Shown here: positions 1 to 11,132 of the stretch, piece by piece
Layout: every line of letters starts with the position of its first letter
Position numbering within the stretch: position 1 is the stretch's first letter
From: Litoditis marina
Lineage: Eukaryota; Nematoda; Chromadorea; Rhabditida; Rhabditidae
Assembly: GCA_964036275.1 (NCBI GenBank)
Contig: OZ038435.1
Span: forward strand, 3,906,001-3,970,000
DNA length: 64,000 nucleotides
Direction of reading: 5' to 3'
Position numbers and translations under genes: made by a program
Notes under the pieces: model-generated
The model's database searches: none
The model's input: the letters and a program-made list of their open reading frames with translations, nothing else
Told to the model about the DNA's origin: nothing

Positions 1-397
1 CAGCACAATTTAAAACTGCGAAAGACTGATCTGACATTCATAACTGGAGTGAACTTGCATGCTGTATTTATATTGAGTTGTTCATCATTCAAATGCTGTT
101 TTGAATCAACTGACAAGAAGTGAAATACACGAATCAAATAGTTACTGTAGCTAGAATAAATTGCCGTATCCACATTTTGTTTTGTGACCGTGTTCACAAA
201 ATACGCAGTAACTTTCTGCTGCTCTCATGAAAGTGAGCAGTGTTTTATGTGAATAGTAATGATAGTAAAGTTACAAATGTAGTTTTCAAAACATTTCTAT
301 TGGGAAAGATCTCCCTGATATTCAGGACGATTCAAATCTTTGAAAAACAATCATGTTGTTGATCTACGTTTCATTTTCTCATAATTTATAATTTCAG

Positions 398-1802
398 GCC
401 GATATGCTTCCTCTCCAGCGAACTGGTCCCAAGTTCAAGCTCGGACATAACTCCAAGACTCCCCTCCGAAGCACCATCACTCCCGGAACCGTCCTCATCG
501 TTCTGGCTGGTCGCCATAAGGGAAAGAGAGTTGTTTTCTTGAAGCAGCTCGAGAAGTCCGGCCTCCTCCTCGTCACCGGTATGTTTTGCTTTTGTAATAA
601 GTTAGGCGGTACGGATAGTTGCCGTCTTATAACAACCATAGTGTGAGTGAATATTTTTGAGAGCAACAGTTGCGGTCGAATAGTTTTTCCATAAGATTTT
701 GAACCTTGAGTATTCATGAGATCTTTCTAATTGTAGAAAGAAAAGTCGAACTGAGTGAGTGCCCAGTCGTTGATGGTCATGAGTGTGTAAGTTTCTCTAT
801 GACATTGCTAGTATTCGCCTAGTCGTAAAAGTTTAAAGAGGCCGCTTCATTGATTGTCCTCACTTTTCCCCATTCAATATCTAGATCACACGGGTACTAT
901 ATTAATATCCATGTTGTTAGGTTTAGTTCAAGAAACTGACTAACCTAGTTTTAAATGGTTTGTTACCATAAAATGGAAGGTTTGTTAGTGGTGGGCGAGG
1001 AAAGAGTCACAGTTCAATTTATGTAGTTGCACTGTGCTAATTTTCTCGAATATCGTTGGCTATGACACATTATGCGAGTAGGGCTTGCTTCTAGCTCCCC
1101 TACTCCACCTCAGTGATCACACATGTTTTTTCATTCGTCCACCAAACTTGCTTGTTGGAAACTAATAAGATTTCGCTTAGCTCATTCAAGATTTTAAGGC
1201 CCCCACAAGCTCAACAACTTCCCCTTGAGAAGAATCGCCCAGGCTTTCGTTATTGCCACCAAGACCAAGGTTGACGTTTCTGGAGTCAAGGTTCCCGATC
1301 ATATCAATGATGACTACTTCAAGAGAAAGACTCTCGGAGCCAAGAAGGGAGAGAACATCTTCGCAGCCGGAAAGACCGAGTACAAGGTGTGCTATTTTGT
1401 GTGATTTTTCCCCCTCATTTTTGCGAGAGAAGAGTCACAGCTTCACTAGACTTTGCTGAAGGTGTGCTAATTTTCTCGAATATCATGAAAAGGTGACACA
1501 TAATGCGAGTAGGGCTTGCCTCTTGCTCCCCTACTCCACCTCAGTGCTCGCACAAATCTTATTCATTTCGAATTCATGTAAGTTTGATGATGTATAATGT
1601 CTTCTACAACGAAGTAATTGTCTCTATTTCATCAAAATGTGTTGTTTAGGTCACCGAACAGCGCAAGACTGACCAGAAGGCAATTGACAAGTCTATCCTT
1701 GCCGCCATCAAGAAGAACCCCGAGCACAAATTCCTTTTCGGTTATTTGGGATCTCGATTCTGCTTGGCCAAGAACCAGTATCCCCACAACCTTGTGTTCT
1801 AA
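398..1802 (+). CDS. rpl-6: 60S ribosomal protein L6, 3' part (three exons; 5' exons lie left of the window or are unresolved)
   Basis: Component of the large ribosomal subunit. Visible exons are 398-578, 1199-1386 and 1650-1802 (TAA at 1800-1802), joined in frame with GT/AG introns. The translation contains the eL6 signatures [70 protein letters not shown] and the C-terminus YPHNLVF, which matches the animal family end. The first visible exon begins inside a codon after an acceptor at 396-397, so the N-terminal part is upstream; I see no convincing exon in 1-397. The ATG at 404 is internal, not the start. Both introns carry the same roughly 122-bp structured element (candidate snoRNAs). The gene is convergent with rnr-1. 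Confidence 0.96.
1003..1124 (+). ncRNA. candidate intronic H/ACA snoRNA, copy 1
   Basis: Lies in the first visible rpl-6 intron and shares long identical blocks with the element at 1431-1555 in the next intron. It has a 5' stem CACAG/CTGTG, a possible H box ACATTA (ANANNA pattern) and a hairpin GAGTAGGG/CCCTACTC, then CACAC near the 3' end. Ribosomal-protein introns are common snoRNA hosts. The closing 3' stem is poor here, so this could be a decayed copy or just a duplicated intron repeat. Confidence 0.45.
1431..1555 (+). ncRNA. candidate intronic H/ACA snoRNA, copy 2
   Basis: Second rpl-6 intron. The element has a 5' stem of about ten pairs (CACAGCTTCA against TGAAGGTGTG, one G-G mismatch), TTTTC/GAAAA within a GTG/CAC-closed hairpin, a possible H box ACATAA, then a terminal hairpin with GCGAG/CTCGC immediately followed by ACA. 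Where the two copies differ in the first stem, pairing is kept on both sides, which favours a structured RNA. The target uridine was not predicted. Alternative: a duplicated intron hairpin without function. Confidence 0.52.
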
Positions 1803-2560
1803 GTTGTTGTTACTATAAATTGTTATCAAATTGCTGTGAATGTTTTACACTAAAAAATCTATTTACCTGGTTTGTTTCATTTTTACCCCGTTGCGGTGCG
1901 AAGTAGTGCGTTATGAGAAATAATTGCTCAAATAGAAGTAGTTGTGTGTCTCTGTTGTTCTTTTTTGGCTCCGTCACCAGAACACGTCTGTTGAGATCAG
2001 GATTGTCTCGCCGGGGTTAAAGGATCAAGGAAAGGAATGTTTTTCCATAGTATAAGCGGAAATAATTATGCATAGTGACTCGCCGTCAATTCTATTCGTT
2101 CTCACGCCAACTGTGGCAGCCTCCCTTCAATTTTACCATGAATGTTTTATAGGAACATTTGCCGCTCTCTTTGTATAGTTATACTTTATCACAAGTTATA
2201 AGTTAGCGGTAAAGCCATTACGCGTCCTAGGCTTCACTGTGATGTGAATGACAGGGTTGAGTCGCGCGGAGTTGAAAAAATTATATCACTGTGGTTGGGC
2301 CATAACGGACCCCTTCCCTAACTTCTTTGCAGTACTAAAACACTTCGAACATCTTTCAAAACTTTCGGCCAATGTATTATTATAGCGTGGAATGAAGAAA
2401 ATAGTCTGAATGGTATATTTATATCATACGCAAATATACACAAATTCGAAATATAAGTGAAAACATAAAAATCGAAACCGGTTAAACGAGATGATACAGT
2501 TGAAATCAGTGAAAACCCTTAGTGCATAACAAACAAGGCAAAATCGAGTAAGGCAATAGA
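1803..2560. other. intergenic region between convergent rpl-6 and rnr-1
   Basis: Holds the 3' ends of two tail-to-tail genes. I see no open reading frame with homology, no clear repeat and no tRNA. No unambiguous AATAAA was found close to either stop codon. Confidence 0.7.
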
Positions 2561-4889
2561 TTAACCAGAGCACATGAGACATCCCTCATCTTCCGCTACA
2601 GCAGTGGCGGCGAGTTGGCGAGTGACATCAGAGACCTGAAAATGAACCAATAACTGAATATCAAAAGTTCCCTGTTGCTGACAGCGTTTCCAGGAAAGAA
2701 AGAGAGGTTGGTCGAAACTTGAATGACTGAGAAAAACTCACGCCCTCCTCCTTCTTCAGCGCATTCTTGTCAACGGTGAACTGAACAGCGTTTACTGCGG
2801 GCTTCGTGCGGAGATAGTACATTCCAGTCTTGAGTCCCTGAAAATAAAGACAATATACGAAAAAGTCATCTACAAAGGAGCAATGATGAGCGTGACTTGG
2901 TGAGTTTGAGAGATTTGGGAAACGCAAATGAAGTAAAACAAACCTTCTTCCATCCGTAGAAGTGCATTGACGTGATGTTGGCATAGCTTGGTCGGGCGAT
3001 GTGAATGTTGAGTGACTGAGACTGATCAATGAACGCACCACTGAAAATACCATAGTTTCACCGAGATCATCGAAATAACCAAGCAACAGCAAACCGGAGC
3101 GAAAAGATCTACATGCTGTTTAGTGCTAGTGTGGATATAACAAAAAATGACCAACAGAGAGAGGGGGAGAGAGAGAGATAAGAGAGAGAGAGAAAGGGAG
3201 AACATACCGATCAGCAGCCATTTCGATGATCTCCTTCTGCGGCAGTTCCCAGACTGTTTGATAAAGGGCCTTGATGTGATCAGGAATACCCTAAAAGAAG
3301 CACTTATAAATACAAAGTGAGAACTTTCACCGTACTACTAAAACGAGTTTTTAGTATCCTCCACTTTTGTACGAAGTTGAAAACCTACGCTGCCTCACTA
3401 GCTCTAGAGTTCGTAATCTGGTAAATCGAACATGAACTCACATCAATCTTCGTGATTGATCCATTGTTGGCAATCAGCTGATTCTTCACATTATCGTCCC
3501 ACAAGTTCAGCTCTACCAGATCCTTGAGCAGATGAGGATTCACAATTTGGAAATCTCCTGAAAGATAGACCAAACTGAGCTGAGAATCAGAGGATACCGC
3601 TTACCCCAATTTCAATACTGACTGATACTCAATTATTTCACATTTCAAACGATACATTGTAACCTTTAACATTTTTCACACTTTTGATACACTGTTTTCA
3701 CGTATTCTGAGAAGTGACCAATTCTGTAAAAGAAGATGATAGCAACAACCCAACTAACCCGACAATACTCTTCTGCTGTAGATGTTGGAGGTGTAGGGCT
3801 CAATCGATTCATTGTTGCCCAGAATCTGAGCAGTTGAGGCCGTGGGCATAGGAGCCAGCAGCAGACTGTTGCGCACACCATGACTGAAATCCAAATATCA
3901 CAAATCATGTTCAGCGCGCCTCTGTCCGTTTACTATAAAAACCACTTTTCATTCATTATATCCAGCACGATATGGTGAGAAGCTCTAGTGGCGGGTTTGA
4001 AGAGGGTTATATAACATACTGATAATAACTATTGCGTTCTAACTGTGCTGATAATATCATAGATACTGCCATATTCTAATGGTATACGGTAGGGCAAATC
4101 ACTATATCCGATAAATAATCAAGAACTTACGTCTTGATCTTCTCCCGCAGAGTAGTCCAGTCGCACTGATCAGTTGGTGTCACACCCCACATATCGAATT
4201 GCAGTTGACCCTTGGACACGGGAGATCCCTCGTAGGTTTCATAAGTTCCTGCCAAAGAAAAAATTAGCAAACTGGTAACTGTGGTCGTATTCAACAATGT
4301 CACGAGCAGCTGAGAAGAGTTTCTCGTGTCTCTGCATTCTCCTCACAAGCACACTATTCTTGAAAAGATAGCGAACAACGAGAACGCCAAAGAGGGGTCA
4401 GAAGAAAAGCATATTTCACCTACCCAACTCTGCGGCGATTTCACACGACGATTCCAAGGAGGCATGGTAGATGGTTTCGAAAATGCGCTTGTTGAGATCG
4501 CGAGCTTCGGGGGAAGTGAATGGGAAACGCATCAGCATGAAGGCATCAGCCAGACCCTGCAACAGTTACCAATGGAGTCACACATTTGATAAAACACAGG
4601 GTGTAAATTATACAATGTAAAATACTTTGTTGCCAAATTTGGCTATTCAAGTGTCTGTCAGACCAGTGATGTGTATTAAGTATGCTGTTAAAAAGATTCA
4701 CCCTTCATAGTTTGCACGAGATAATAGAAGAAAGATAAAAATCCCGTACCTGAACACCGAGGCCAATAGGGCGATGGCGCATATTGGATCGTCGAGCCTC
4801 CGGGACGGGATAGTAGTTGATGTCGATGATTCTGTTCAGATTGCGAGTCATCACCTTGGCAACCTAAAACAAACCTCTGTAGACAAGTA

Positions 4890-4937
<48 letters not shown>

Positions 4938-7900
4938 TCAAAAGCACACTAATTCGATACATCTCACTGAGCACAACCGAGAGAGAAAACGATTCTAGTA
5001 CCTGATGCAACTTCTGGTAATCGAACTTCTTGTCTGCAGTCACGAATCGGGGCAGTGCAATTGACGCCAAATTGCAAACGGCAACCTGAAACACAATAGA
5101 TGACGTTCCATGATACGAACATACCGACTCTAAAGAAAAACTACCTCAAGCAAAGAGCGAACTCACCTCATCGGGGCTGGAGTATTCCACAATCTCGGTG
5201 CACAGGTTGGAGCACTTGATGGTACCCAGGTTCTGCTGGTTACTCTTTCGGTTGCAGGCATCCTGAATAGCAAACATGAAAAGTTGAGCAACTCCAAACG
5301 AAGCGCTACACAAATTGTGTGAATACTTTTTGAACCTGCAAAGAACGAAATTCCATCTATTAATCGGTCAATAAGGGAGTAATGCCTAGATTTCTAGTTA
5401 TCCTAGATTCCCAACCAACTACAATTCGAACGAACTACAAAAAGATCAAATGTGAACCTTATAGACGATGTAGGGAGTTCCTGTCTCAATCTGACTGGAA
5501 ACCACGGCCTCCCAGAGCTTGCGGGCCTTCACCTTCTTGCGGAATCGACCGGCCTCCTCGTACCTGAACAGATATTTTATCAATCTCAGTTTAAATCTGA
5601 ATCTGACAGCAAATGATGAAAATACTCAAATTCAACCGGCAAACAAATCAACCAGCCAACCAAAACCATCTGTTTCCCCTTTTCGGTCTTGAGTGTGGAA
5701 ACTCACGCTCACGCAGTGCCCATAACTGTTAAGGGCGTAGAACTTACAGATTACAGATAGGCAGAGTCTTATAGATTACCAACATATCGCCAAACAGTGT
5801 ACTTCTTAAGGAGATAACTAACCCAGTGTACATCTTCTCGAACTCTTCTCCCCAGCAGTCGTCGAGACCGGGACATTCGCGGGGACACATGAGGGACCAG
5901 TCCTGGTCCCGTTCCACTCTCTTCATGAACAGATCACAGATCCACAGGGCGTAGAACAGGTCACGCGCGCGTTCCTCCTCGGGGCCAGTGTTCTTCTTCA
6001 GGGCAATGAACCTGAACAACACTTATATGATATTATTAAAAAATGGTTATATGAAGCAATTATATTATTATTCTATTCTGTATACTCGGAGTGCCAGAAT
6101 ATAACCATCTACCAGTGAGTGGTTCATCAAACTTTCTCTGCTTCTCGCTTGAGTCTAACTTAACGGATTATCATAGCTTGCACCATTTTTCAAAATGTTC
6201 CAATTGCAAATTCAAATAAAATTTTTATCAAACAGTAGAGTAAGTCAACATCACATACTACGGATTAGATGAGAAACTTAGAGTCGTATGTATTACGCAT
6301 TAGAACCTACTCGAAGATATCCGCGTGCCATGGCTCGAGGTAGATGGCGAAGGCGCCGGGCCGCTTGTTGCCTCCCTGATCCACATAACGAGCCGTGTTG
6401 TTGAAGACGCGCAGCATCGGCATCAGACCGTTCGAAGTACCATTTGTCTGAAAAGGGTATCATTGATCATTGTCAGGTATTCCGAAAGTACAGCACTCTC
6501 GTACGAACCGGTTCTACTATCTTTTCAATCATAGGTACTATAATATCAATTTAGATCAGGTACTCTCCCTGGTGCCGGTAAGATGTGAAAGAGCCGCGAT
6601 TGCAGACACCAGCAAAGATATGTTACCCAAAATGACCTTTCCCATTTAAACCGGAAGAAAACTGTTCGCTGTACATCGCAAGGAGCTGAATTGGTTCCAA
6701 CTGTTCAGATCAATATCTCCGGATTTGTTGACTAAAACTTACACCAGCAATGAGTGATCCAGTGGCGCGAATCTTGTGCACATTCAGTCCGATTCCACCA
6801 GCACTCTTCGAGATGAGGGCACACTGCTTCAGGGTATCGTAGATGCCTCCGATAGAGTCGTCAGACATCGTCAACAGGAAGCACGACGACAGCTGGGGGC
6901 TGAAAGATAAACTTTTAGTAAGTTGTCCACATGATAGTGATATAAAACAACCATCTAAACACGAAACTTGTATAAACTGTTTAGTAAGGGTGACACCGAC
7001 GATGTGCCACTTTCAACTACTCTCAATTGCATGTTAGTATCACGTCTAAAGATAGTCGCATCTAGAACACCTGGGCAACGGCCATGCCCCTCCTCATGAG
7101 TATAAAACGGTTAACGGTCAACGCCACTGACATCGGCACTCGGTAATCTGCTCAAACGACGAGGTCGGGCTTATTGCCATTACTGACTATAAACTACAAT
7201 ACTACAAGTCAGTTCGTACCGGCATGTTCCGGCATTGAAGAGGGTGGGCGAGGCGTGGGTGAAGAATCTCTCGCTCATCAGGTTGTACGTCTCGATGGCC
7301 GCATCGATGTTTTCGCCATGGATTCCCACAGAAACACGCATCAACATCTGCTGCGGACGTTCCACCACCTGAAAAAAAATCAATAAACAGTATGAAAAGA
7401 CCACTCTTCAGCATACAGCTTAGTTTTCCCAGCTTCACCGAACTTCAAACAAACTTGTTTGAAAAGACGTTTACAACCAATTAGCACGGGTATAACCAAC
7501 CAAAAGCTACTGAGGAAGAAAAGCTTCTAGTTCCGTTTTTTAGTACACGACTAAAGTACAAACCTGTTTATCGATCTTGAGCAAGTAGGATCGCTCCAGT
7601 GTCTTGAACCCGAAATACGTGTAGGAGAAGTCACGGTCGTAGACGATGGCAGAGTTGAGACGCTAAAATGAAGAAAGTGATTGTTCATTTTTGTTGAAGT
7701 ACGTTTTTTTTTACAAAAGAACATTATAGCGTCACATGATTCGGAATATGACGTCGAAAATACTGATTAGAGAAGAGAACAGTTCTCTGAAACGATGTTT
7801 TCAATGATAACAAAACTCACGTCAGCGTTCTTCATGATGATATCATGCGTCTCTTCACTGATCATGGGTGAGTTCTCGCCGGTACTCGGGTGCTTGAAGT

Positions 7901-9261
7901 TGAACAGACGATCCATTACTTCAGAAAAAACCTGCAATGAAATTAGGTATAACAAATGACACAAAACAGTGCCAATACATGTTTTACGCTAAAATGACAT
8001 TAACCCATGAACACGAACTAGTTAAGACCATCCAAGTATATGCCTCATCCAAGTATATCTATCTGGCAATGTACCGCATACAGTATCGATTCATTTGAAC
8101 ATGAAATACACCAATTACATCCGCCTCGACTTTCCAGCATAGGGCTCACTGATGAAAACGCATTCCGTGCGTGCATCGGGGCCGTTGCACCACCACATAA
8201 TTTTCGTGCTCTGCCTTTCCGTGGAAAGATATTTTAGCTTCAAATTGAAGCGTATCCTTACAGGGAAGGTATTGCAATCAGCTTTATACAGAACGACCAA
8301 CGAGCCGGAGATTCACGATACCTTGTTCGTCTTCTTGTGCAGGTTAGAGACGGCTATTCTGGCGGCGAGTACGGCGTAGTCGGGGTGTTGGGTGGTCATG
8401 GAGGCGGCCGTTTCAGCGGCCAGGTTGTCCAACTCGACCGTCGACACTCCTTTGTATAGGCCGGAGATCACCTTCATCGTCACCAGAACCTGGAAATAGT
8501 TGGATGAGGACAAGCTAATATGAACTTTATGTGACGTCGTTTGTTGTTAAAAGCTGTAACCTGGGAACCACGTCAATCAGGAAGAACAACGTGACGCGCT
8601 TATTCACATCCTCACGACGTAGTTCCCAGCTAAAAGGTTGTCACACCGTACTTCCATCTTCCAAGCACAACTGAGCAAGGGCTCGGTTCGAGATGATTCA
8701 TTTATAGTCCAAAAGGGTAGTGTGTAGTTACAAACAAAAGAAGAATTTATAATGTCGGGATACTCAGCGGACATTTTTTTTACACTTTCGGTATCGATAC
8801 TCAGTTTCTTAAAAAAACTAGGTAGAGATAACTGACGGGATCGATGTAGTCCATGTTGAGGTTGTAGGACAGTTTGCAGATGCGAGCGGTGATTTTGTCG
8901 AAATGGACAGTCTCCTTCCGTCCATCTGAAATGGAGAACGACATAGCTCAAGCATATAAAAAACACCGTAAATGCTTTGAACCACTTTTTGCATTCCATT
9001 GAAAACAGAACTTTGTCGAACTACGCAATTGAACGAACATGCTATCGATCTTTCCCACTCAGAGAAGAAAAGATGCCAGAGCTCTGGAAACGTGAGCCCA
9101 CTGGTGATTGTTCACGGCTTTCCCCACTTTACCTAGCTAGCAAGAATACCTCAAGTGAAGGTTCCATGCTCAATGTCCACTGCATTACAACAAATTGTGA
9201 TACAAAACATGTAAGGAAACCAACCTCGCTTCACAACGTAGGTACTGCTGTGTCGCTGCAT
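2561..9261 (-). CDS. rnr-1: ribonucleoside-diphosphate reductase large (R1) subunit, complete, 21 exons, 792 aa
   Basis: Class Ia R1: reduces NDPs to dNDPs with the R2 subunit in the cytosol. Exons in coding order: 9225-9261, 8837-8925, 8322-8489, 7821-7931, 7564-7662, 7220-7368, 6743-6899, 6311-6447, 5823-6011, 5458-5563, 5167-5262, 5002-5085, 4750-4863, 4424-4556, 4131-4248, 3759-3883, 3442-3557, 3208-3290, 2944-3040, 2742-2837, 2561-2635 (2379 nt). The start is a 37-nt exon, [12 protein letters not shown] plus one base, chosen because it joins in frame to DGRKETV, the ATP-cone start. Active-site residues by alignment to the family: C224 (RPQLSSC), N433/C435/E437 (NLCTE), C450, Y743/Y744 (GMYY) and the C-terminal swivel C787/C790 (CLMC). 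Length equals the usual 790 or so. All key residues are intact. A perfect E2F-type site lies upstream. Confidence 0.97.
3154..3200. repeat. GA microsatellite in an rnr-1 intron
   Basis: Runs of GA with G interruptions in the intron between exons 18 and 19. Confidence 0.9.
4889..4934. repeat. GA microsatellite in an rnr-1 intron
   Basis: Almost pure (GA)n in the intron between exons 12 and 13 of rnr-1. Confidence 0.92.
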
Positions 9262-9623
9262 TTTGATAAAGTTGTTGATTTAGTTGTGGCTAGTAGACGT
9301 TCAGTATCGAGTCGCTATTAGTCCGAGTGTTTAAGGTGACCAGCACTCTGAAAAAAAAATAGAATATAATACAGAAAACGCAATAATGTGATGTGATTAG
9401 CAAAGAACATAAACAAAAAACAACAGCTGCTCGAAATTCGTATACTTGATTACAAATGATGGTGAATTTGTTTCTAAGTAACTATATTAACAATCTAAAT
9501 ATACAACTATTACGAAAACATTCGTAAAATTCCCTAAAGAGCTCAAAGAAGAGCGGACCGTCCATGGGACCGACCGAATTTCATAATGACATGTGTTCGC
9601 GCGCAGCCCCCAAATCAGGGTGG

Positions 9624-9637
9624 TTTTGGCGCCAAAA
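9624..9637. promoter_or_regulatory. E2F/DP-type palindrome upstream of rnr-1
   Basis: The 14-bp perfect palindrome TTTTGGCGCCAAAA lies 363 bp upstream of the rnr-1 ATG. It contains two overlapping TTTSSCGC E2F consensus half sites. Ribonucleotide reductase is a classic S-phase E2F target in animals, so the position fits. Binding itself is inferred. Confidence 0.65.
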
Positions 9638-9789
9638 TCGAATAGCGCGGCAGGTTCAAAATGTTCGACTGTGACGTAGTAGGGCAGGGGAAAAACAGGG
9701 TCATTTGGGGTATTGTGATGGCATACTCATTAGGAATACGTCACAGGGGGGTAACAGCAGGACGTATTCAAATGGTATTTCACAACTAG

Positions 9790-9810
9790 TAGAGAGAGGG
9801 AGAGGGAGAG

Positions 9811-9842
<32 letters not shown>
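9790..9842. repeat. GA microsatellite
   Basis: Imperfect then perfect (GA)n tract upstream of rnr-1. Confidence 0.92.
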
Positions 9843-10562
9843 TAAGAACGAAAGAGAGAAGGAGAGGGGATGTAGAATTAAAAGTGGAGGGTATTGAAAA
9901 ACTGTATTTTTGGTAGTTTTTCTAACAGTTATTGTAATACCTAACTAAACACATTCTGTAGGATAGTTTTTTTTCCAAGAAAAACACTAAGTATGCAAAT
10001 CAGCAATATTTTTGACTCCAAACCGCTTTCCTTCGTTTTTTTCGGATATTCACGGTTTTCGGTCATGCATATTTGAATTTGGAAATAAATGTCAAGGAAT
10101 CGATAGTGATTATGGCGAATAACGGCAAAGTTAACATATTATCTGCTGTAGCTTGTAGTTGTGGTGAACAGTTTCTGCTGTGTCAGACAGTCTCTCATTT
10201 AAACACTGTCTATACCTTACCGTTCACACTAGAGCGGGGTATGTCACCTACACGAGAAACACCCCGATGTGGTGATATTCATGTTGTTGCAGTCGACGAA
10301 CCGTAAGTAACTGTTTTCATACAGCACAAGTAAGACATACTGTATACCACCGTCTTTATTTGAGCGACAACTATAGACAGTATATGTCGCGCTATCTCGT
10401 TCTGCTGTAGTTTGATCCCGTTGTCTCCGGAAAAGGAATCTGCTACGACGAAAATGATTTACGAGTTTTTCTTGCCTGTGAGAACCTGGTCACACTTCTT
10501 GAGAAGTGTGGAAACTATAGGGGTGGAAAATAAACTAGGAAAAAGAGCGAAACCATAAATAC

Positions 10563-10739
10563 TGCCGGCGTAGCAATCCCCCGAATAGCTCATGAGATAC
10601 CTCATGAGCTATTCGCATGAGCTGCTCAATAGATCCTATTGATTGCTATGCTACAACATTGAGAGTTCACGAATAGCTCATATATCATGAGAAACTCATA
10701 TGATCTTATCGTGAGATTGGAAGGATTGCTACGCCGACT
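10563..10739. repeat. CTCATGAG-type MITE, copy 1
   Basis: Begins GGCGTAGCAATCC and ends GGATTGCTACGCC, so the ends are inverted repeats. The interior is built of palindromic CTCATGAG / GAGATACCTCATGAG units around a central ATTGATTGCTATGC. The same family recurs at least eight times in this window. Confidence 0.88.
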
Positions 10740-11132
10740 GTTCTACGTTGTACTCCTAGTTTGAGCGTTTCGGTCACACCTTGAAAATACGCTATCATTG
10801 TCTGGCTGTGCATCCCTGTACCACAGTCTTTCGTGGTCTCCCAGAAAACAAAATAAAAACACGAAACAACTATTTCACCCTGCGCCCTCTTTTTTAAGAT
10901 TTGTGAAATAATTTGTAACCAAGGCGGTATTTTTTGAACGCCAAACTTACAACTTACAGGCGAGTGTTTAATTTACATAAATTAGTTTAGCGTGTAAACA
11001 TAACCATGTTAACGGGATAACGATAACGGGATAAGACGTGGAATTTTGTAGGCACGCAGTTAGTTTCTCATTGAATATCGTCTGACGACTATTCATATAT
11101 TCGCCTGATAGACTTTTCAGCGTAGAACACCA

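Larger units (their letters stand above)
9262..11132. other. intergenic region between rnr-1 and DUF229 copy A
   Basis: Contains the rnr-1 promoter side, a GA microsatellite (9790-9842) and a MITE (10563-10739). The open frame at 10073-10306 has no recognisable domain or splice context and I do not call it. Nothing else was recognised. Confidence 0.6.

Noticed and set aside
4326..4589. Plus-strand 87-codon frame
   Set aside because: Antisense shadow of rnr-1 exon 14, which has clear homology on the minus strand.
10073..10306. 77-codon plus-strand frame upstream of copy A
   Set aside because: No domain, no splice context and no paralog; likely chance.
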